DNA of 64,000 bases, taken from contig DAOTVB010000084.1 in the NCBI GenBank assembly GCA_034436755.1, positions 1 to 64,000 on the forward strand, read 5' to 3'. Shown here in pieces: positions 26,082 to 36,014 of the stretch; the stretch's first letter is position 1; each line of letters opens with the position of its first letter. Position numbers and translations under genes: made by a program. The notes beneath the pieces are model-generated. The model did not search any database and had not been told where the DNA came from. It was given only the letters and a program-made list of their open reading frames with translations. The stretch comes from CAKZQX01 sp034436755. GTDB lineage: Bacteria > Chloroflexota > Chloroflexia > Chloroflexales > Chloroflexaceae.

Positions 26082-28718
26082 ATGCGCCAGACGGGGCTTT
26101 TTGGAGTTGGAGCTTACGCGAAGCAGATGAGTATCAATCGAACCAGTACGCACCCTGCCGGTACCCCAACACCGGTTGCCTACAGCTTGCGCGCCGGTCT
26201 CCGCGTCCTCCAGCAATGTACGGAGACGCAACGCCAACAGCATGGGCAATTTCTGACCCCGGCGGCCATTGCCGAGTTTATGGCGTATCAGTTCGGTAGC
26301 TTGCGCGATGGTGCGCGCATTCTGGACCCCGCTGCCGGATCGGGAACGCTGGCGTGCGCCATGATCGAGCAGGCTATTCAGCGTAAGACTTGCACCAAGC
26401 TTTTTGTTGACTGCGTTGAAATTGACCCGCTCCTCTGTTCGGTCGCGCGCGCAGCACTCGCGTTTGCCGGAACCTTTGCGTCCCGGCATGGCGTGCAGGT
26501 CCACACGCGCATTATTCAGGGCGACTTTATCCTCAACTACTGCAACGCGCATCAACCGGATTTATTCGCACACCCTGGGACAAACGACCCGGCGCTGCAC
26601 CGAACCTACGACTATATCATTGCCAACCCACCCTACTTTAAGCTCAACCGGGACGATCCCCGTGCCAGAGCAACCGCAAAGCTGGTTCACGGCAACACAA
26701 ATATCTACACGCTGTTTCTCGCCATTGCCGCGCACCTGCTTGCCGATCAGGGGCAGGCCGGCTTTATCGTGCCGCGCAGCTTCTGCTCCGGCGCATATTT
26801 CGGCAAGTTTCGGCGGAGTTTCTTGCAGCAGGCGGTACCACTGGCCGTGCATACTTTTGAGTCGCGGATGAGTGCCTTCAAAGCGGATGCCGTGCTCCAG
26901 GAAAATGTTATCTTTGCCTTTCGGAAGCGCCTGCCGGACACGCCGAACGATCCGCGAAGCGACGACTCGTGCGTCACCATTTCCTCCTCGCAGGGCAGCA
27001 GCGATCTGGCGCGCACGCGCCGGCGCACGGTCGCATTGCAGACCTTTGCCACCAGCCGCGCCGGCGAGACCTTTTTTCGCATACCGCTGACCGATTTCGA
27101 CGAAGAGATTATCAACATCGTTGATACCTGGAATGGCTCGCTCACCGGCTATGGGTTATCCATCTCCACCGGCCCGGTGGTGGCCTTTCGCGCCGAGGAG
27201 TTTTTGACCGATGCGCCGGCGGTTGACCGGGGTGTGGCAGTGCCGCTGCTCTGGATGCAGAATGTTCAGCAGCAGCAGATTATGTGGCCGACGGATCGGC
27301 GCAAGAAACCACAGGGATTTCTCCTCACCGAGCGGTCACGTTCGCTGCTGGTGCCAATGCGCAACTATGTCATCCTGCGGCGCTTTAGTGCCAAGGAAGA
27401 TGCACGACGGTTAGTTGCCGCACCCCTGCCGGCAACGCAGTTTCCCCACGCCTGGCTCGGCCTGGAGAATCATCTCAACTATATTTACAGTAACAACCGC
27501 GAACTGGAAGATGCGGAGATCTACGGTCTGGCGGCCCTGTTCAACAGCGCCTTCCTGGATCGGTATGTGCGCATGACCAATGGAACAACCCAGGTGAATG
27601 CGGCCGAACTCCGCGCCTTACCCCTGCCACCACTGGCGGTTATTCGGGAGATTGGGCAGACCCTGGTGACCCGGAAGGCCACCGGCGCACCCGCCGATCC
27701 TGATGCGGTCGTGTTTGCGGTGCTGCGTGAAACGGATGCAGCGTTTGCGGATATACCTTTGATCAGAGAGGCTCGGATAAAGATGGGAAAGATCCAGGAA
27801 GCTCAGGAGATCTTGAAAATGATGGAATTACCCAAAGCACAGCAGAATGAAATTTCAGCACTGACCTTGCTTGTGCTTGCGCAACTATCCGAAGAAAACT
27901 CCTGGAGTAATGCCAAACGTCAGAGCCTGGGCATTCATGAAATAATGGGAGAGATGGCGCGGCGCTATGATCGCAAGTATGCAGAGAATACCCGCGAAAC
28001 AATTCGACGGCAGGTCATTCACCAATTTGTGCAGGCCGGTATTGCGGTGCGTAATCCCGATGAACCAACGCTTCCGACAAATAGCCCCCGAACACACTAT
28101 GCCCTCTCAGCCGAGGCCATCCGTACTATTCGCGCCTATGGAACAGATACATGGCAGGATGCTGTTGGGACGTTTATTACAAGCAAAGGTGCGCTTCTGG
28201 AGCTTTACCAGAAGCAGCAAGATCAGCATAAAATTCCGCTCATTCTCGAAAATGGCGAAGAATATCATCTCTCTCCCGGGAAACACAACGAGTTACAGGC
28301 AGCTATCGTAGAAGAGTTTGGACCGCGTTTTGCCCCAGGCGCTCGACTGCTCTATCTCGGTGATACAGCGCAAAAGACACTTATTCTTGACAAAGCAGGT
28401 TTTGCAACGTTGGGTATTCCTGCACCCAGCCACGATAAACTGCCGGATGTTGTGCTCTATGATCAACAGAGGAACTGGCTGTACTTGATTGAAGCTGTAA
28501 CCTCCCACGGCCCGGTTTCACCAAAACGACGTGTCGAGTTAGAAGAAGCCATCAGCGGATGTTCAGCCGGAATAATCTATGTCAGTGCATTTCCCGACTT
28601 CACCACCTTCAAAGCCTATCTCACCGAGATCGCGTGGGAAACCGAAGTCTGGTTAGCTGAGTTACCTGGGCATCTCATCCACTTCAACGGTGATCGCTTC
28701 CTGGGGCCACGCATATAG
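26082..28718 (+). CDS. N6-adenine DNA methyltransferase fused to BsuBI/PstI-type restriction endonuclease
   Basis: 878 residues; the start could instead be ATG 26127. Residues ~1-560 are a gamma-type adenine methyltransferase: SAM motif ILDPAAGSGTLA at 80-91 and catalytic NPPYF at 182-186, with a C-terminal target-recognition region. From residue 568 (MGKIQEAQEILKMMELPKAQ) the protein matches BsuBI/PstI endonucleases, including the PD-(D/E)xK core KLPDVVLYD...LIEAVTSHGPVSPKR with PD at 788-789 and E at 804. BsuBI and PstI cut CTGCAG; the specificity here is unknown. M568 has a weak GAGAGG upstream, so a separate ~311-residue endonuclease could also be made. Base composition becomes less GC-rich near the joint. 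No other RM gene is adjacent. Confidence 0.87.
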   Translation: MRQTGLFGVGAYAKQMSINRTSTHPAGTPTPVAYSLRAGLRVLQQCTETQRQQHGQFLTPAAIAEFMAYQFGSLRDGARILDPAAGSGTLACAMIEQAIQRKTCTKLFVDCVEIDPLLCSVARAALAFAGTFASRHGVQVHTRIIQGDFILNYCNAHQPDLFAHPGTNDPALHRTYDYIIANPPYFKLNRDDPRARATAKLVHGNTNIYTLFLAIAAHLLADQGQAGFIVPRSFCSGAYFGKFRRSFLQQAVPLAVHTFESRMSAFKADAVLQENVIFAFRKRLPDTPNDPRSDDSCVTISSSQGSSDLARTRRRTVALQTFATSRAGETFFRIPLTDFDEEIINIVDTWNGSLTGYGLSISTGPVVAFRAEEFLTDAPAVDRGVAVPLLWMQNVQQQQIMWPTDRRKKPQGFLLTERSRSLLVPMRNYVILRRFSAKEDARRLVAAPLPATQFPHAWLGLENHLNYIYSNNRELEDAEIYGLAALFNSAFLDRYVRMTNGTTQVNAAELRALPLPPLAVIREIGQTLVTRKATGAPADPDAVVFAVLRETDAAFADIPLIREARIKMGKIQEAQEILKMMELPKAQQNEISALTLLVLAQLSEENSWSNAKRQSLGIHEIMGEMARRYDRKYAENTRETIRRQVIHQFVQAGIAVRNPDEPTLPTNSPRTHYALSAEAIRTIRAYGTDTWQDAVGTFITSKGALLELYQKQQDQHKIPLILENGEEYHLSPGKHNELQAAIVEEFGPRFAPGARLLYLGDTAQKTLILDKAGFATLGIPAPSHDKLPDVVLYDQQRNWLYLIEAVTSHGPVSPKRRVELEEAISGCSAGIIYVSAFPDFTTFKAYLTEIAWETEVWLAELPGHLIHFNGDRFLGPRI

Positions 28719-28804
28719 CTCGTAGCTCACTGTTGATATGCAGGGCAATGCTTTGCGCCCTTTGCGGCTTTGCGCCCTTTGCGGCTTTGCACGTTTTGCG
28801 CTCA

Positions 28805-29785
28805 CTACTGCTGTTGCTGCTGCTGCTGATCCTGCTCTTGTTGATGCTGCGGTTGCAACTCCTCCTGGGACGAGACCTCTACCGGGTTCCACTCAACCGG
28901 CGGGAGCAACTCCTCATCGGGGGGCGGCGCTTCCGTGGGTGTAACCTGCACCCCTACATCCAGCTCGCTGCTAGCCTGCCCCTTGAACACACCGCGCGTC
29001 GGCGGCACATCCGCATAATCGCGCCCGACCGCCGTGCGAATATGTCGCTCCATCGCTACCAGGTTGTTCGTCGGATCAAGCCCAACCCATCCCAGATCCG
29101 GCAGGAACACCTCCACCCAGGCATGCGTGGCATCCTGCTCCGAGCGGTCATGCTCTTCGCTGCTATGGAAAAGATACCCGCTGACATAGCGGCAGGGAAT
29201 ATGCAGCCACTCGCGCACCAGCGCAATCATCACATGCGAGAAATCCTGACAGACCCCCTGGCGGCGCTTGAGTGCATCATCAATGGGCGAGTCAACCTCG
29301 GTGATCTGCGGCATGTAGGCAAAGGTGGCATAGATGCGGGCATTCAGTTCCCGCAGCAGACTCAGGGGGTCATCGCGGCGCTGGACATCCAGTTCGCGGG
29401 CCAGTTCCTGGAGCAGCGGCGTGGCGCGGGCAAAATGGCTGGGCATCAACATATCCCAGAAATCACCAAGCCGGACGGCCGCATCAAGCTCATCCCAGGC
29501 GGTTGACGGCAGCGCTTCGGGCAGCGGTGGCGGCGGTGTCAGTTCAACCAGCGCCTCGGCCGTGATGGTGAGTTGCGTATGCCGGCCCGGAATGTCAAAA
29601 TGGTAGACCATATTCCCCAGGTAGTCCCGGTACCAGGTCGTGTGGGTGCGCGGCGCTGTCTGCAACGAGAAATCCAGGCAGCGCTGTGAGCCTTCCGTGC
29701 GCGGACGCATCCGCACCTCCATCATGCTCTCGCTGATCGGCGCGCTGTAACGAAACCTGGTTATATGACGAATTGAATAATACAT
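28805..29785 (-). CDS. transglutaminase-like protein with N-terminal beta domain
   Basis: About 326 residues from ATG 29785 (MYYSIRHITRFRYSAPI), the usual start of this family; the frame is open further upstream into the neighbour. An N-terminal Bact_transglu_N domain is followed by the papain-like core with Cys in GVCQDFSH, His in ATHAWVEVF and Asp in GLDPTNN. The last ~30 residues are a Gln-rich tail encoded by CAG repeats. Third gene of the ATP-grasp/alpha-E/transglutaminase trio, a widespread module proposed to make or modify peptide bonds; function not proven. 25 bp after the alpha-E gene. Confidence 0.88.
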   Translation of the reverse strand: MYYSIRHITRFRYSAPISESMMEVRMRPRTEGSQRCLDFSLQTAPRTHTTWYRDYLGNMVYHFDIPGRHTQLTITAEALVELTPPPPLPEALPSTAWDELDAAVRLGDFWDMLMPSHFARATPLLQELARELDVQRRDDPLSLLRELNARIYATFAYMPQITEVDSPIDDALKRRQGVCQDFSHVMIALVREWLHIPCRYVSGYLFHSSEEHDRSEQDATHAWVEVFLPDLGWVGLDPTNNLVAMERHIRTAVGRDYADVPPTRGVFKGQASSELDVGVQVTPTEAPPPDEELLPPVEWNPVEVSSQEELQPQHQQEQDQQQQQQQ

Positions 29786-29810
29786 ATGTTTGATACCGGT
29801 TATCAGAAAA

Positions 29811-30761
29811 TCACGACGCCAGGGCCGTATCGATGGGATAGGCAATATAGACCTGCTGGATCGCAGTATGGATCTGCGCACACTGGCGCTGAATGCTCTC
29901 CAGGTAGCTATGCATGCTACCATTCATAATCTCATCAACCTGACCATAATCCACCGCAGCCCGCAGACGGCCAATCAGGCGCTCAACGCGACCAGGATTC
30001 GGCATGCTGGTTGTGTTGGCAATCGACTGCAACGCCCCATACATCACCCCAACCGTAAACCGCACTGAGCGCGGAAACTCGGCATTGAACAGTAAAAACT
30101 CAACTACCTGGTTAGAGCGTACATCCGCCGTGTAGACCTTGCAATAGGCTTCAAACGCTGTACACGATTTCAACAGACCGATCCAGGCCAGGTAATCCGA
30201 TGCCGACGAGGTATCGGGTAACAATGCCACAACATTGGCATCCAGCAGCACGGCGGTGGCGCCTGCCCGCTCAAGCGCCCGCCCCAGTTGAATAAACTGC
30301 CAGCCCTCACCATGATTCATGGTCGCATCAGTGATCCCCTGGAACAGGTGCGCGCTCTGCTTAACGGTCTGGAAAAACTCGTGTGGCTCACACTTCCAGA
30401 ACTCGCTTCGATTAGTATGCTTAACATGGAGAAAGAGTCGGTTCAGTTGCTCCCACATCTCGGAGCTAATCTGCTCCCGCACCTGGCGTGCATTCTCCCG
30501 CGCCGCCGCGATACAGGCCGCAATCGACGCACTGTTTTCCAGGTTGAAGGTCAACATATGCGTAATGCTATAGGCATCGTAAGATCCGCCCGGCGGCGGG
30601 ACACGCAGACTCGCCAGCAACCGCTCCCAGCGCCGGCCCGCCGTGTCGGGCGTCTGATCAAGCATCTGATACAGATTCACATCGAGCAGACGCGCGGTAT
30701 GCTCGGCCCGCTCCAGGTAGCGACTCATCCAGTAGAGACTATCGGCAACTCGACTTAGCAT
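29811..30761 (-). CDS. alpha-E domain protein (DUF403)
   Basis: 316 residues, almost entirely helical. Opens MLSRVADSLYWMSRYLERAEHTARLLDVN, the conserved beginning of alpha-E proteins, with YxERAEHxARL as signature. It lies 12 bp after the ATP-grasp gene and 25 bp before the transglutaminase gene, the canonical order of this module, so the three are surely co-transcribed. No enzymatic role is known for the family; it probably partners the ATP-grasp protein. Confidence 0.9.
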   Translation of the reverse strand: MLSRVADSLYWMSRYLERAEHTARLLDVNLYQMLDQTPDTAGRRWERLLASLRVPPPGGSYDAYSITHMLTFNLENSASIAACIAAARENARQVREQISSEMWEQLNRLFLHVKHTNRSEFWKCEPHEFFQTVKQSAHLFQGITDATMNHGEGWQFIQLGRALERAGATAVLLDANVVALLPDTSSASDYLAWIGLLKSCTAFEAYCKVYTADVRSNQVVEFLLFNAEFPRSVRFTVGVMYGALQSIANTTSMPNPGRVERLIGRLRAAVDYGQVDEIMNGSMHSYLESIQRQCAQIHTAIQQVYIAYPIDTALAS

Positions 30762-30773
30762 TGCTTTCTGTGC

Positions 30774-32258
30774 TCACTTCTTCATGCTTACTTCCTGGGG
30801 CTGATCATAGAGCACCCAGGTATCCTTACTGCCCCCACCCTGCGACGAGTTCACCACCAGCGACCCGCGCCGCAACGCAACCCGGGTCAACCCGCCCGGC
30901 ACAATCGTCACCTTATCGCCATACAAAATATAGGGACGCAGATCAACATGGCGCGGCTCAACCTTGCCGTCAATAAAGCAGGGCGCCCGCGAGAACGAGA
31001 GCGTCGGCTGAGCGATATAGTTACGCGGATCGGCCAGAATCTGCTTGCGGAACGTGTCGCGCTGTTCGGCAGTGCTATGCGGACCGATCAGCATGCCATA
31101 GCCGCCCGACTCGCCCACCGCCTTGACCACCAGTTCCTCCAGATGCTCCAGCACATACTGCCGCTGTGAGGCATCCGAGAGCAGATAGGTCTCGACATTG
31201 GGCAGGATCGGCTCTTCGGCCAGGTAATACCGGATAATCGTCGGCACATAAGCATAGAGCGCTTTATCATCGGCAATCCCGGTGCCGACCGCATTGGCAA
31301 GCGCAATATTGCCCGCGCGGTAGGCATTCAGCAGGCCCGGCACCCCCAGCACCGTATCGGCCCGAAATGCCAGCGGATCGACAAAATCATCGTCGATGCG
31401 CCGATAGATCACATCAACCCGGCGCAATCCCGCTGTGGTGCGCATATACACAACATTATCGTGAACCAGCAGATCGCGCCCTTCCACCAGTTCAATGCCC
31501 ATCTGGCGCGCGAGGAAGGCATGCTCGAAGTAGGCCGAGTTATACACCCCCGGCGTGAGCAGCACAATCCGCGGATCGGGGCGGTGGGGCGGTGAGAGTG
31601 CGCGCAACGTGGCAAGCAGCACCTGCCCATAGTGATCAATCGGGCGGATACCATAGTTAGCAAACAGCCGGGGAAACGCATTCTTGATGACCTGCCGATT
31701 GGTCAGCATGTAGGAGACGCCGCTCGGTACCCGCAGGTTGTCCTCCAGCACACAGAATCGCCCATCGGTCATGCGGATCAGGTCGGAACCAACCACCGCG
31801 ATATAAATATCCTGGGGCACCCGCACACCGCGCATTTCACGGCGGAAATGGTGACAGGTATAGATCAACTCGCGGGGCAACGTGCCATCGGCCAGGATAT
31901 GCCCCTCGTGGTAGATATCCCGCAGAAACAGGTTAAGCGCCGTGATCCGCTGGGTCAACCCGCGTTCAATCGTCTCCCACTCGGCACTGGTCAGAATACG
32001 CGGCAGCAGATCATAGGGAAAAATCCGCTCCGTTCCCTCGTCGCCGCCGTAGACCGTAAAAGTAATCCCCTGATTGAGGAAGGAGAGGTCAGCCGCATGC
32101 TGGCGCTGATCCAGATCAGCCGGTGATAACTCGATGAGCCGATCCTGGAGCGCGCGATACTGTTCGCGCGAGTGGCCCTCCGCGTCAAACATCTCATCAT
32201 ACGCGGCATCGAGTTGATACGATTCAAACAATGGTTGGCGTTGAAATACGCGCTGCAT
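30774..32258 (-). CDS. circularly permuted ATP-grasp protein (DUF404/DUF407 type)
   Basis: About 494 residues from ATG 32258 (MQRVFQRQPLFESYQLDAAYDEMF), the usual family start; the frame runs upstream to 32345. Motifs: YGGDEGTERIFPYDLLPRIL, VLEDNLRVPSGVSYML, LTPGVYNSAYFEHAFLARQMG, and VVKAVGESGGYGMLIGP for nucleotide binding. ATP-grasp enzymes ligate a carboxylate to an amine or thiol through an acyl-phosphate. First gene of the alpha-E/transglutaminase operon. The substrate is unknown. The upstream gap (32259-32872) contains MITE copy B. Confidence 0.9.
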   Translation of the reverse strand: MQRVFQRQPLFESYQLDAAYDEMFDAEGHSREQYRALQDRLIELSPADLDQRQHAADLSFLNQGITFTVYGGDEGTERIFPYDLLPRILTSAEWETIERGLTQRITALNLFLRDIYHEGHILADGTLPRELIYTCHHFRREMRGVRVPQDIYIAVVGSDLIRMTDGRFCVLEDNLRVPSGVSYMLTNRQVIKNAFPRLFANYGIRPIDHYGQVLLATLRALSPPHRPDPRIVLLTPGVYNSAYFEHAFLARQMGIELVEGRDLLVHDNVVYMRTTAGLRRVDVIYRRIDDDFVDPLAFRADTVLGVPGLLNAYRAGNIALANAVGTGIADDKALYAYVPTIIRYYLAEEPILPNVETYLLSDASQRQYVLEHLEELVVKAVGESGGYGMLIGPHSTAEQRDTFRKQILADPRNYIAQPTLSFSRAPCFIDGKVEPRHVDLRPYILYGDKVTIVPGGLTRVALRRGSLVVNSSQGGGSKDTWVLYDQPQEVSMKK

Positions 32259-32647
32259 AGGAGCACCCCAAACGTCGTCTTCCTCCACACCAACGTGCCA
32301 GGAACACGACCTGATCTTGCTTCTACAAAACGTTAGCAATTGCAATTGGGGCAGCGCTGCCAGCGTACGGCATTGGAGACTTGCTCAATGTACCAATAGT
32401 ACAAGGCAGGCCGCGATTCGTCAAATCAGGGTACAATAGTATGTTCAACCTGAAGGAGCAACCTGGCCGATGCCACACTGTCTGAGCGCCTGCTGGCACA
32501 TCCGAGGATTCAGTTTTATAATCACCAGTTGCCCGCGCGCTGACATTGTGGGGAGTTGGTTCCGGTAAGGATGCACAGCAGCGCGTCCGCCATCCGTTCT
32601 GTTGCCGCAACGCCGTTGCGGGATAGGTATAGGATTGTGTAAGTTAC

Positions 32648-32841
32648 AGGGGTTACGCGGTGCGCGTTCAAACGGGACGTTTGCTCTCGATAACGGCGTA
32701 TTTCGCCTGCGGCAGCATGGTACTGTTTATTCTTTTTCACAAAAATGTTGCACAAGATGCAACATTTTTGTGAAAAAGAATAGAATCTTCCGCCCTGCCG
32801 GAGGCGCAATTCCGTGCCGGGTCAATGACCGCGTAACTCCT
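32648..32841. mobile_element. hairpin-core MITE-like element, copy B
   Basis: 194 bp. Ends AGGGGTTACGCGGT and ACCGCGTAACTCCT (13 of 14 match as inverted repeats). The central stem is 25 bp and perfect: 32728-32752 pairs with 32758-32782 around a CAAGA loop. It sits between the divergent ATP-grasp and mscS genes, ending 31 bp before the mscS start, so it may add promoter or terminator signals. The remainder of 32346-32872 shows no gene. Confidence 0.85.
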
Positions 32842-32872
32842 ATAAGGTACTGCAAGAGGAGCATCATAACCA

Positions 32873-33967
32873 ATGATCGAAACAGCCGAGTCACTAAATC
32901 TGTTACGCTTTCTGGAGCCACTGGCCCTGGTTCTGGGGGCCGCACTGGTTGGCTTTATCGTTGATCGGGTAGTCCTGGCCTTGCTGCACCTCTGGACACG
33001 GCGCACAAGCTGGCGTGCCGACGAGATTGTCGTCAATATTTTGCGCAACCGGATTGTGCTCTGGGCCATCCTGCTCGGCATTTTCCTGGCAACCACGCTA
33101 TATGCTCCCGTTGGTGCGCGCTTTGTGCCGCTTGTCCGCCGCGCGGTCCTGGTTATCTTTGTCATATCGATAACCCTGGCCTCCATCCGCGCCGCTATCG
33201 CCCTGGTCAACTCGTATAGCGCGGCCAGTGATGAACGTTCTTCCGCCCTGACGATTGTTGTCAATATTATTCGTATTATTGCATTCAGCATTGCCCTGGC
33301 GATCATTTTCGACATCCTGGGTATTCCCGTTGCCCCGGCGGTGGCCGCCCTCGGTGTTGGTGGTCTGGCGATCTCGCTGGCGCTCCAGGAAACGCTGACC
33401 AATATCATTTCGGGCATCCTGATCATTCTCTCCCGGCAGATTCGCCCGGGTAACTATGTGCGCCTGAGTACCGGTCAGGAAGGCTATGTCGCCGATATTA
33501 ACTGGCGCAACACGCAGATCCGTGAGTTGCCGAATAACCTGATTATTGTACCGAACTCAATAATGACATCAACCATTCTGACCAATTACTATGATCCGAA
33601 CAAGGAACTGGCGATCTTAATTGATGTTGGCGTCAGTTATGACAGCGACCTGGAGTTTGTTGAGCGCGTAACGATAGAAGTTGCCAAAGAGATTATGCAA
33701 CAAGTACCGGGCGGCGTGGCCGAGTTTGATCCGTTCATTCGCTACAATACCTTTGGTGACTTCTTTATTAACTTTACCGTTATTCTACGCGGGAAGGAGT
33801 TTGTTGATCAATATATGATCAAGCATGAATTCGTCAAACGCCTCCACAAGCGCTACCGCCAGGATGGGATTGAGATTCCCTTCCCCATCCGCACCCTGCA
33901 TACGCGCGGCAACAATCACGCGTTGGTGACAAATTTACGACAAGATGAACAAAATGTTCAGGAATAG
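32873..33967 (+). CDS. MscS-family mechanosensitive channel
   Basis: 364 residues; GAGGAG is ~14 bases before the ATG. Four hydrophobic segments lie in residues ~15-170. The last contains the pore-lining Gly/Ala pattern (VAPAVAALGVGGLAISLALQ), followed by the MscS beta domain (RPGNYVRLSTGQEGYVADIN, IIVPNSIMTSTILTNYY) and the C-terminal alpha/beta domain. Such channels open on membrane tension and release solutes under hypo-osmotic shock. Monocistronic; the next gene begins 63 bp downstream with its own ribosome site. Confidence 0.92.
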   Translation: MIETAESLNLLRFLEPLALVLGAALVGFIVDRVVLALLHLWTRRTSWRADEIVVNILRNRIVLWAILLGIFLATTLYAPVGARFVPLVRRAVLVIFVISITLASIRAAIALVNSYSAASDERSSALTIVVNIIRIIAFSIALAIIFDILGIPVAPAVAALGVGGLAISLALQETLTNIISGILIILSRQIRPGNYVRLSTGQEGYVADINWRNTQIRELPNNLIIVPNSIMTSTILTNYYDPNKELAILIDVGVSYDSDLEFVERVTIEVAKEIMQQVPGGVAEFDPFIRYNTFGDFFINFTVILRGKEFVDQYMIKHEFVKRLHKRYRQDGIEIPFPIRTLHTRGNNHALVTNLRQDEQNVQE

Positions 33968-34030
33968 GCTCCAGTTCCGGGTGTATACTTACCAGTTGAG
34001 TAGGAATGTGTTCAAAGAAAAGGAGTATGT

Positions 34031-35860
34031 GTGCATCGCATAAGATTCAAAGCCCTATGGCTTGCCTGTCTGCTGCTGTTCGCCGGAATTGCGCTGGCAG
34101 CGTGTAGCGAATTTACCGCAGAACAGAATGGTATGACGAATGCGCCCGCCGGTGAACCGGAAGGGATGGCCGCCGAAACCCCATCGCCCGACCAGGGGAC
34201 AACCGCCGGCACTACCACCGAACCAATGACAACCACGCAGGTTGTCGCAACAGATGCCGGCGCGCGGATCGTCTTTGTCTCCAACCGTGCCGACAATCCC
34301 GACATTTTTGTGATAAATGCCGACGGCTCCGGCGCAACCAATCTGACCAATGACCCGGCCGTGGATAGCGACCCGGTATGGGCCCCCGGTGGTAGTCGCA
34401 TTGCCTTTATCTCCAACCGCGAGGATACCACTGACCTCTACATTATGAATGCCGATGGATCGAGGACAACCAATCTGACCAACAACGACGCCGTCGAGTC
34501 CGCGCCGACCTGGTCGCCGGACGGCACGCGCATCGCCTATGTCACCACCGATGAAGCAGGCGACACAACGCTTGCGATTATTCAGATTGAAGGTGCCGAG
34601 ATAACCGAGATGCCGGTTGACCTGGAAGCGCTCGGGACACCGGCGTGGGCTCCCAACAGTCCCCGGATTGCCTTCTCGGCCTCGGCGGAGGGCAACCGCG
34701 ACATCTATGCGATCAACACCGATGGCTCCAGCCTGGCGCAACTGACGAGCGATCCGGCGGAGGATACCATGCCGGCCTGGTCGCCGGACGGGAGCCAGAT
34801 TGCCTTCTCCTCTAACCGCGACGGTGATATCGATATTTTTGTGATGAACAGCGATGGAGCCGGACAGACGCGCCTGACCGAAGCACCGGCAGCCGACGAG
34901 TGGCCGACCTGGTCCACCCAGGGCACACAGATTGCCTTCTCCTCCAACCGCGACGGCAACGCGGAGATCTATGTGATGAATGCCGACGGGAGTGAGGCAA
35001 CCAACCTGACGCAAGTACCCGCCAGCGATACCCAGCCTGACTGGATACCGCCCCAACCGGCGGAGAAGCGCGTGGCCTTCACTTCGCGGCGCGATAATAT
35101 CCTCTCGGTTGATATCTTCGCCGTCAATATTAACGGCGCAAACCTGGCTAACCTGACCTCCAGCCCGGCAACCGATACCCACCCGGCCTGGTCCCCCGAC
35201 GGCAGTGCATTGGCCTTTTCCTCGAACCGGAACAACAACGACGACATCTTTATCCTGGATATCGGCGGGGGCGAGCCGCGCAGCCTGACCAATGACGCTG
35301 CTGTCGATCTGCATCCTGACTGGCACCCGGACGGCACCCGCCTCGGCTTTGAGTCGCGCCGCACAGGAAACTGGGATATTTTCATGATCAACCAGGATGG
35401 TACCGGACTGATCAACCTGACCAACCACCCGGCCAATGACGGCAACATCGCCTGGTCGCCCAATGGCGAGCGGATGGCCTTTGTCTCGGATCGGGACGGC
35501 AACTTTGAGATCTATGTGATGAATGCCGATGGTTCAGAGTTGACCCGCCTGACGAACAATCCCGCGGCCGATGTCTTCCCGGACTGGTCCCCGGACGGCA
35601 ACCAACTGGTCTTCCGCTCCGACCGGGACGGCAATAACGAGATCTACATTATGAACGCTGATGGTACCAACCCGGTTAACATCAGCGATAACCCGGACGC
35701 CGATGAACACCCGACCTGGTCATCCGACGGCACGCAGATCTCCTTCGCATCCGATCGGGACGGCAACTTCGAGATCTACATCATCGACATCGACGGCACG
35801 AATCCCGTCCGGGTTACGGACAACCCGGCCGAAGACCAGTATCCGCACTGGCGGCCGTAA
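34031..35860 (+). CDS. lipoprotein with TolB-like PD40 beta-propeller repeats
   Basis: 609 residues from GTG 34031, seven bases after AAAGGAG. The leader ends in the lipobox LAAC (Cys25), so the protein is probably lipid-anchored outside. A Thr-rich linker reaches ~75. The rest is a long run of PD40/WD40-like repeats of ~42 residues, each with ...PDGTQIAFSSNRDGNxEIYVMNADGS...LT-type sequence; more than a dozen units can be counted. Some repeats are nearly identical (NRDGNAEIYVMNADG, DRDGNFEIYVMNADG), showing recent internal duplication. A binding scaffold is likely; it is not TolB itself because no Tol/Pal genes are near. Confidence 0.87.
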   Translation: MHRIRFKALWLACLLLFAGIALAACSEFTAEQNGMTNAPAGEPEGMAAETPSPDQGTTAGTTTEPMTTTQVVATDAGARIVFVSNRADNPDIFVINADGSGATNLTNDPAVDSDPVWAPGGSRIAFISNREDTTDLYIMNADGSRTTNLTNNDAVESAPTWSPDGTRIAYVTTDEAGDTTLAIIQIEGAEITEMPVDLEALGTPAWAPNSPRIAFSASAEGNRDIYAINTDGSSLAQLTSDPAEDTMPAWSPDGSQIAFSSNRDGDIDIFVMNSDGAGQTRLTEAPAADEWPTWSTQGTQIAFSSNRDGNAEIYVMNADGSEATNLTQVPASDTQPDWIPPQPAEKRVAFTSRRDNILSVDIFAVNINGANLANLTSSPATDTHPAWSPDGSALAFSSNRNNNDDIFILDIGGGEPRSLTNDAAVDLHPDWHPDGTRLGFESRRTGNWDIFMINQDGTGLINLTNHPANDGNIAWSPNGERMAFVSDRDGNFEIYVMNADGSELTRLTNNPAADVFPDWSPDGNQLVFRSDRDGNNEIYIMNADGTNPVNISDNPDADEHPTWSSDGTQISFASDRDGNFEIYIIDIDGTNPVRVTDNPAEDQYPHWRP

Positions 35861-36014
35861 GCGGCCAGGTTCACAACAAAGCCGGCGTAGGCGGGCTCTG
35901 GCTGATCGGGGTTCATACAAGCCCGATCAGCCAGAATGCAACTACCTGCCGGGAAGATGGTACAATAGCAGGAAGCTGGAGACGCATACTCACCGTGTAG
36001 TTGTAGCAGACCAC

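Noticed and set aside
35661..36014. Upstream part of the long frame that contains the nuclease remnant
   Set aside because: It overlaps the PD40 gene in another frame and shows no similarity to the nuclease family.
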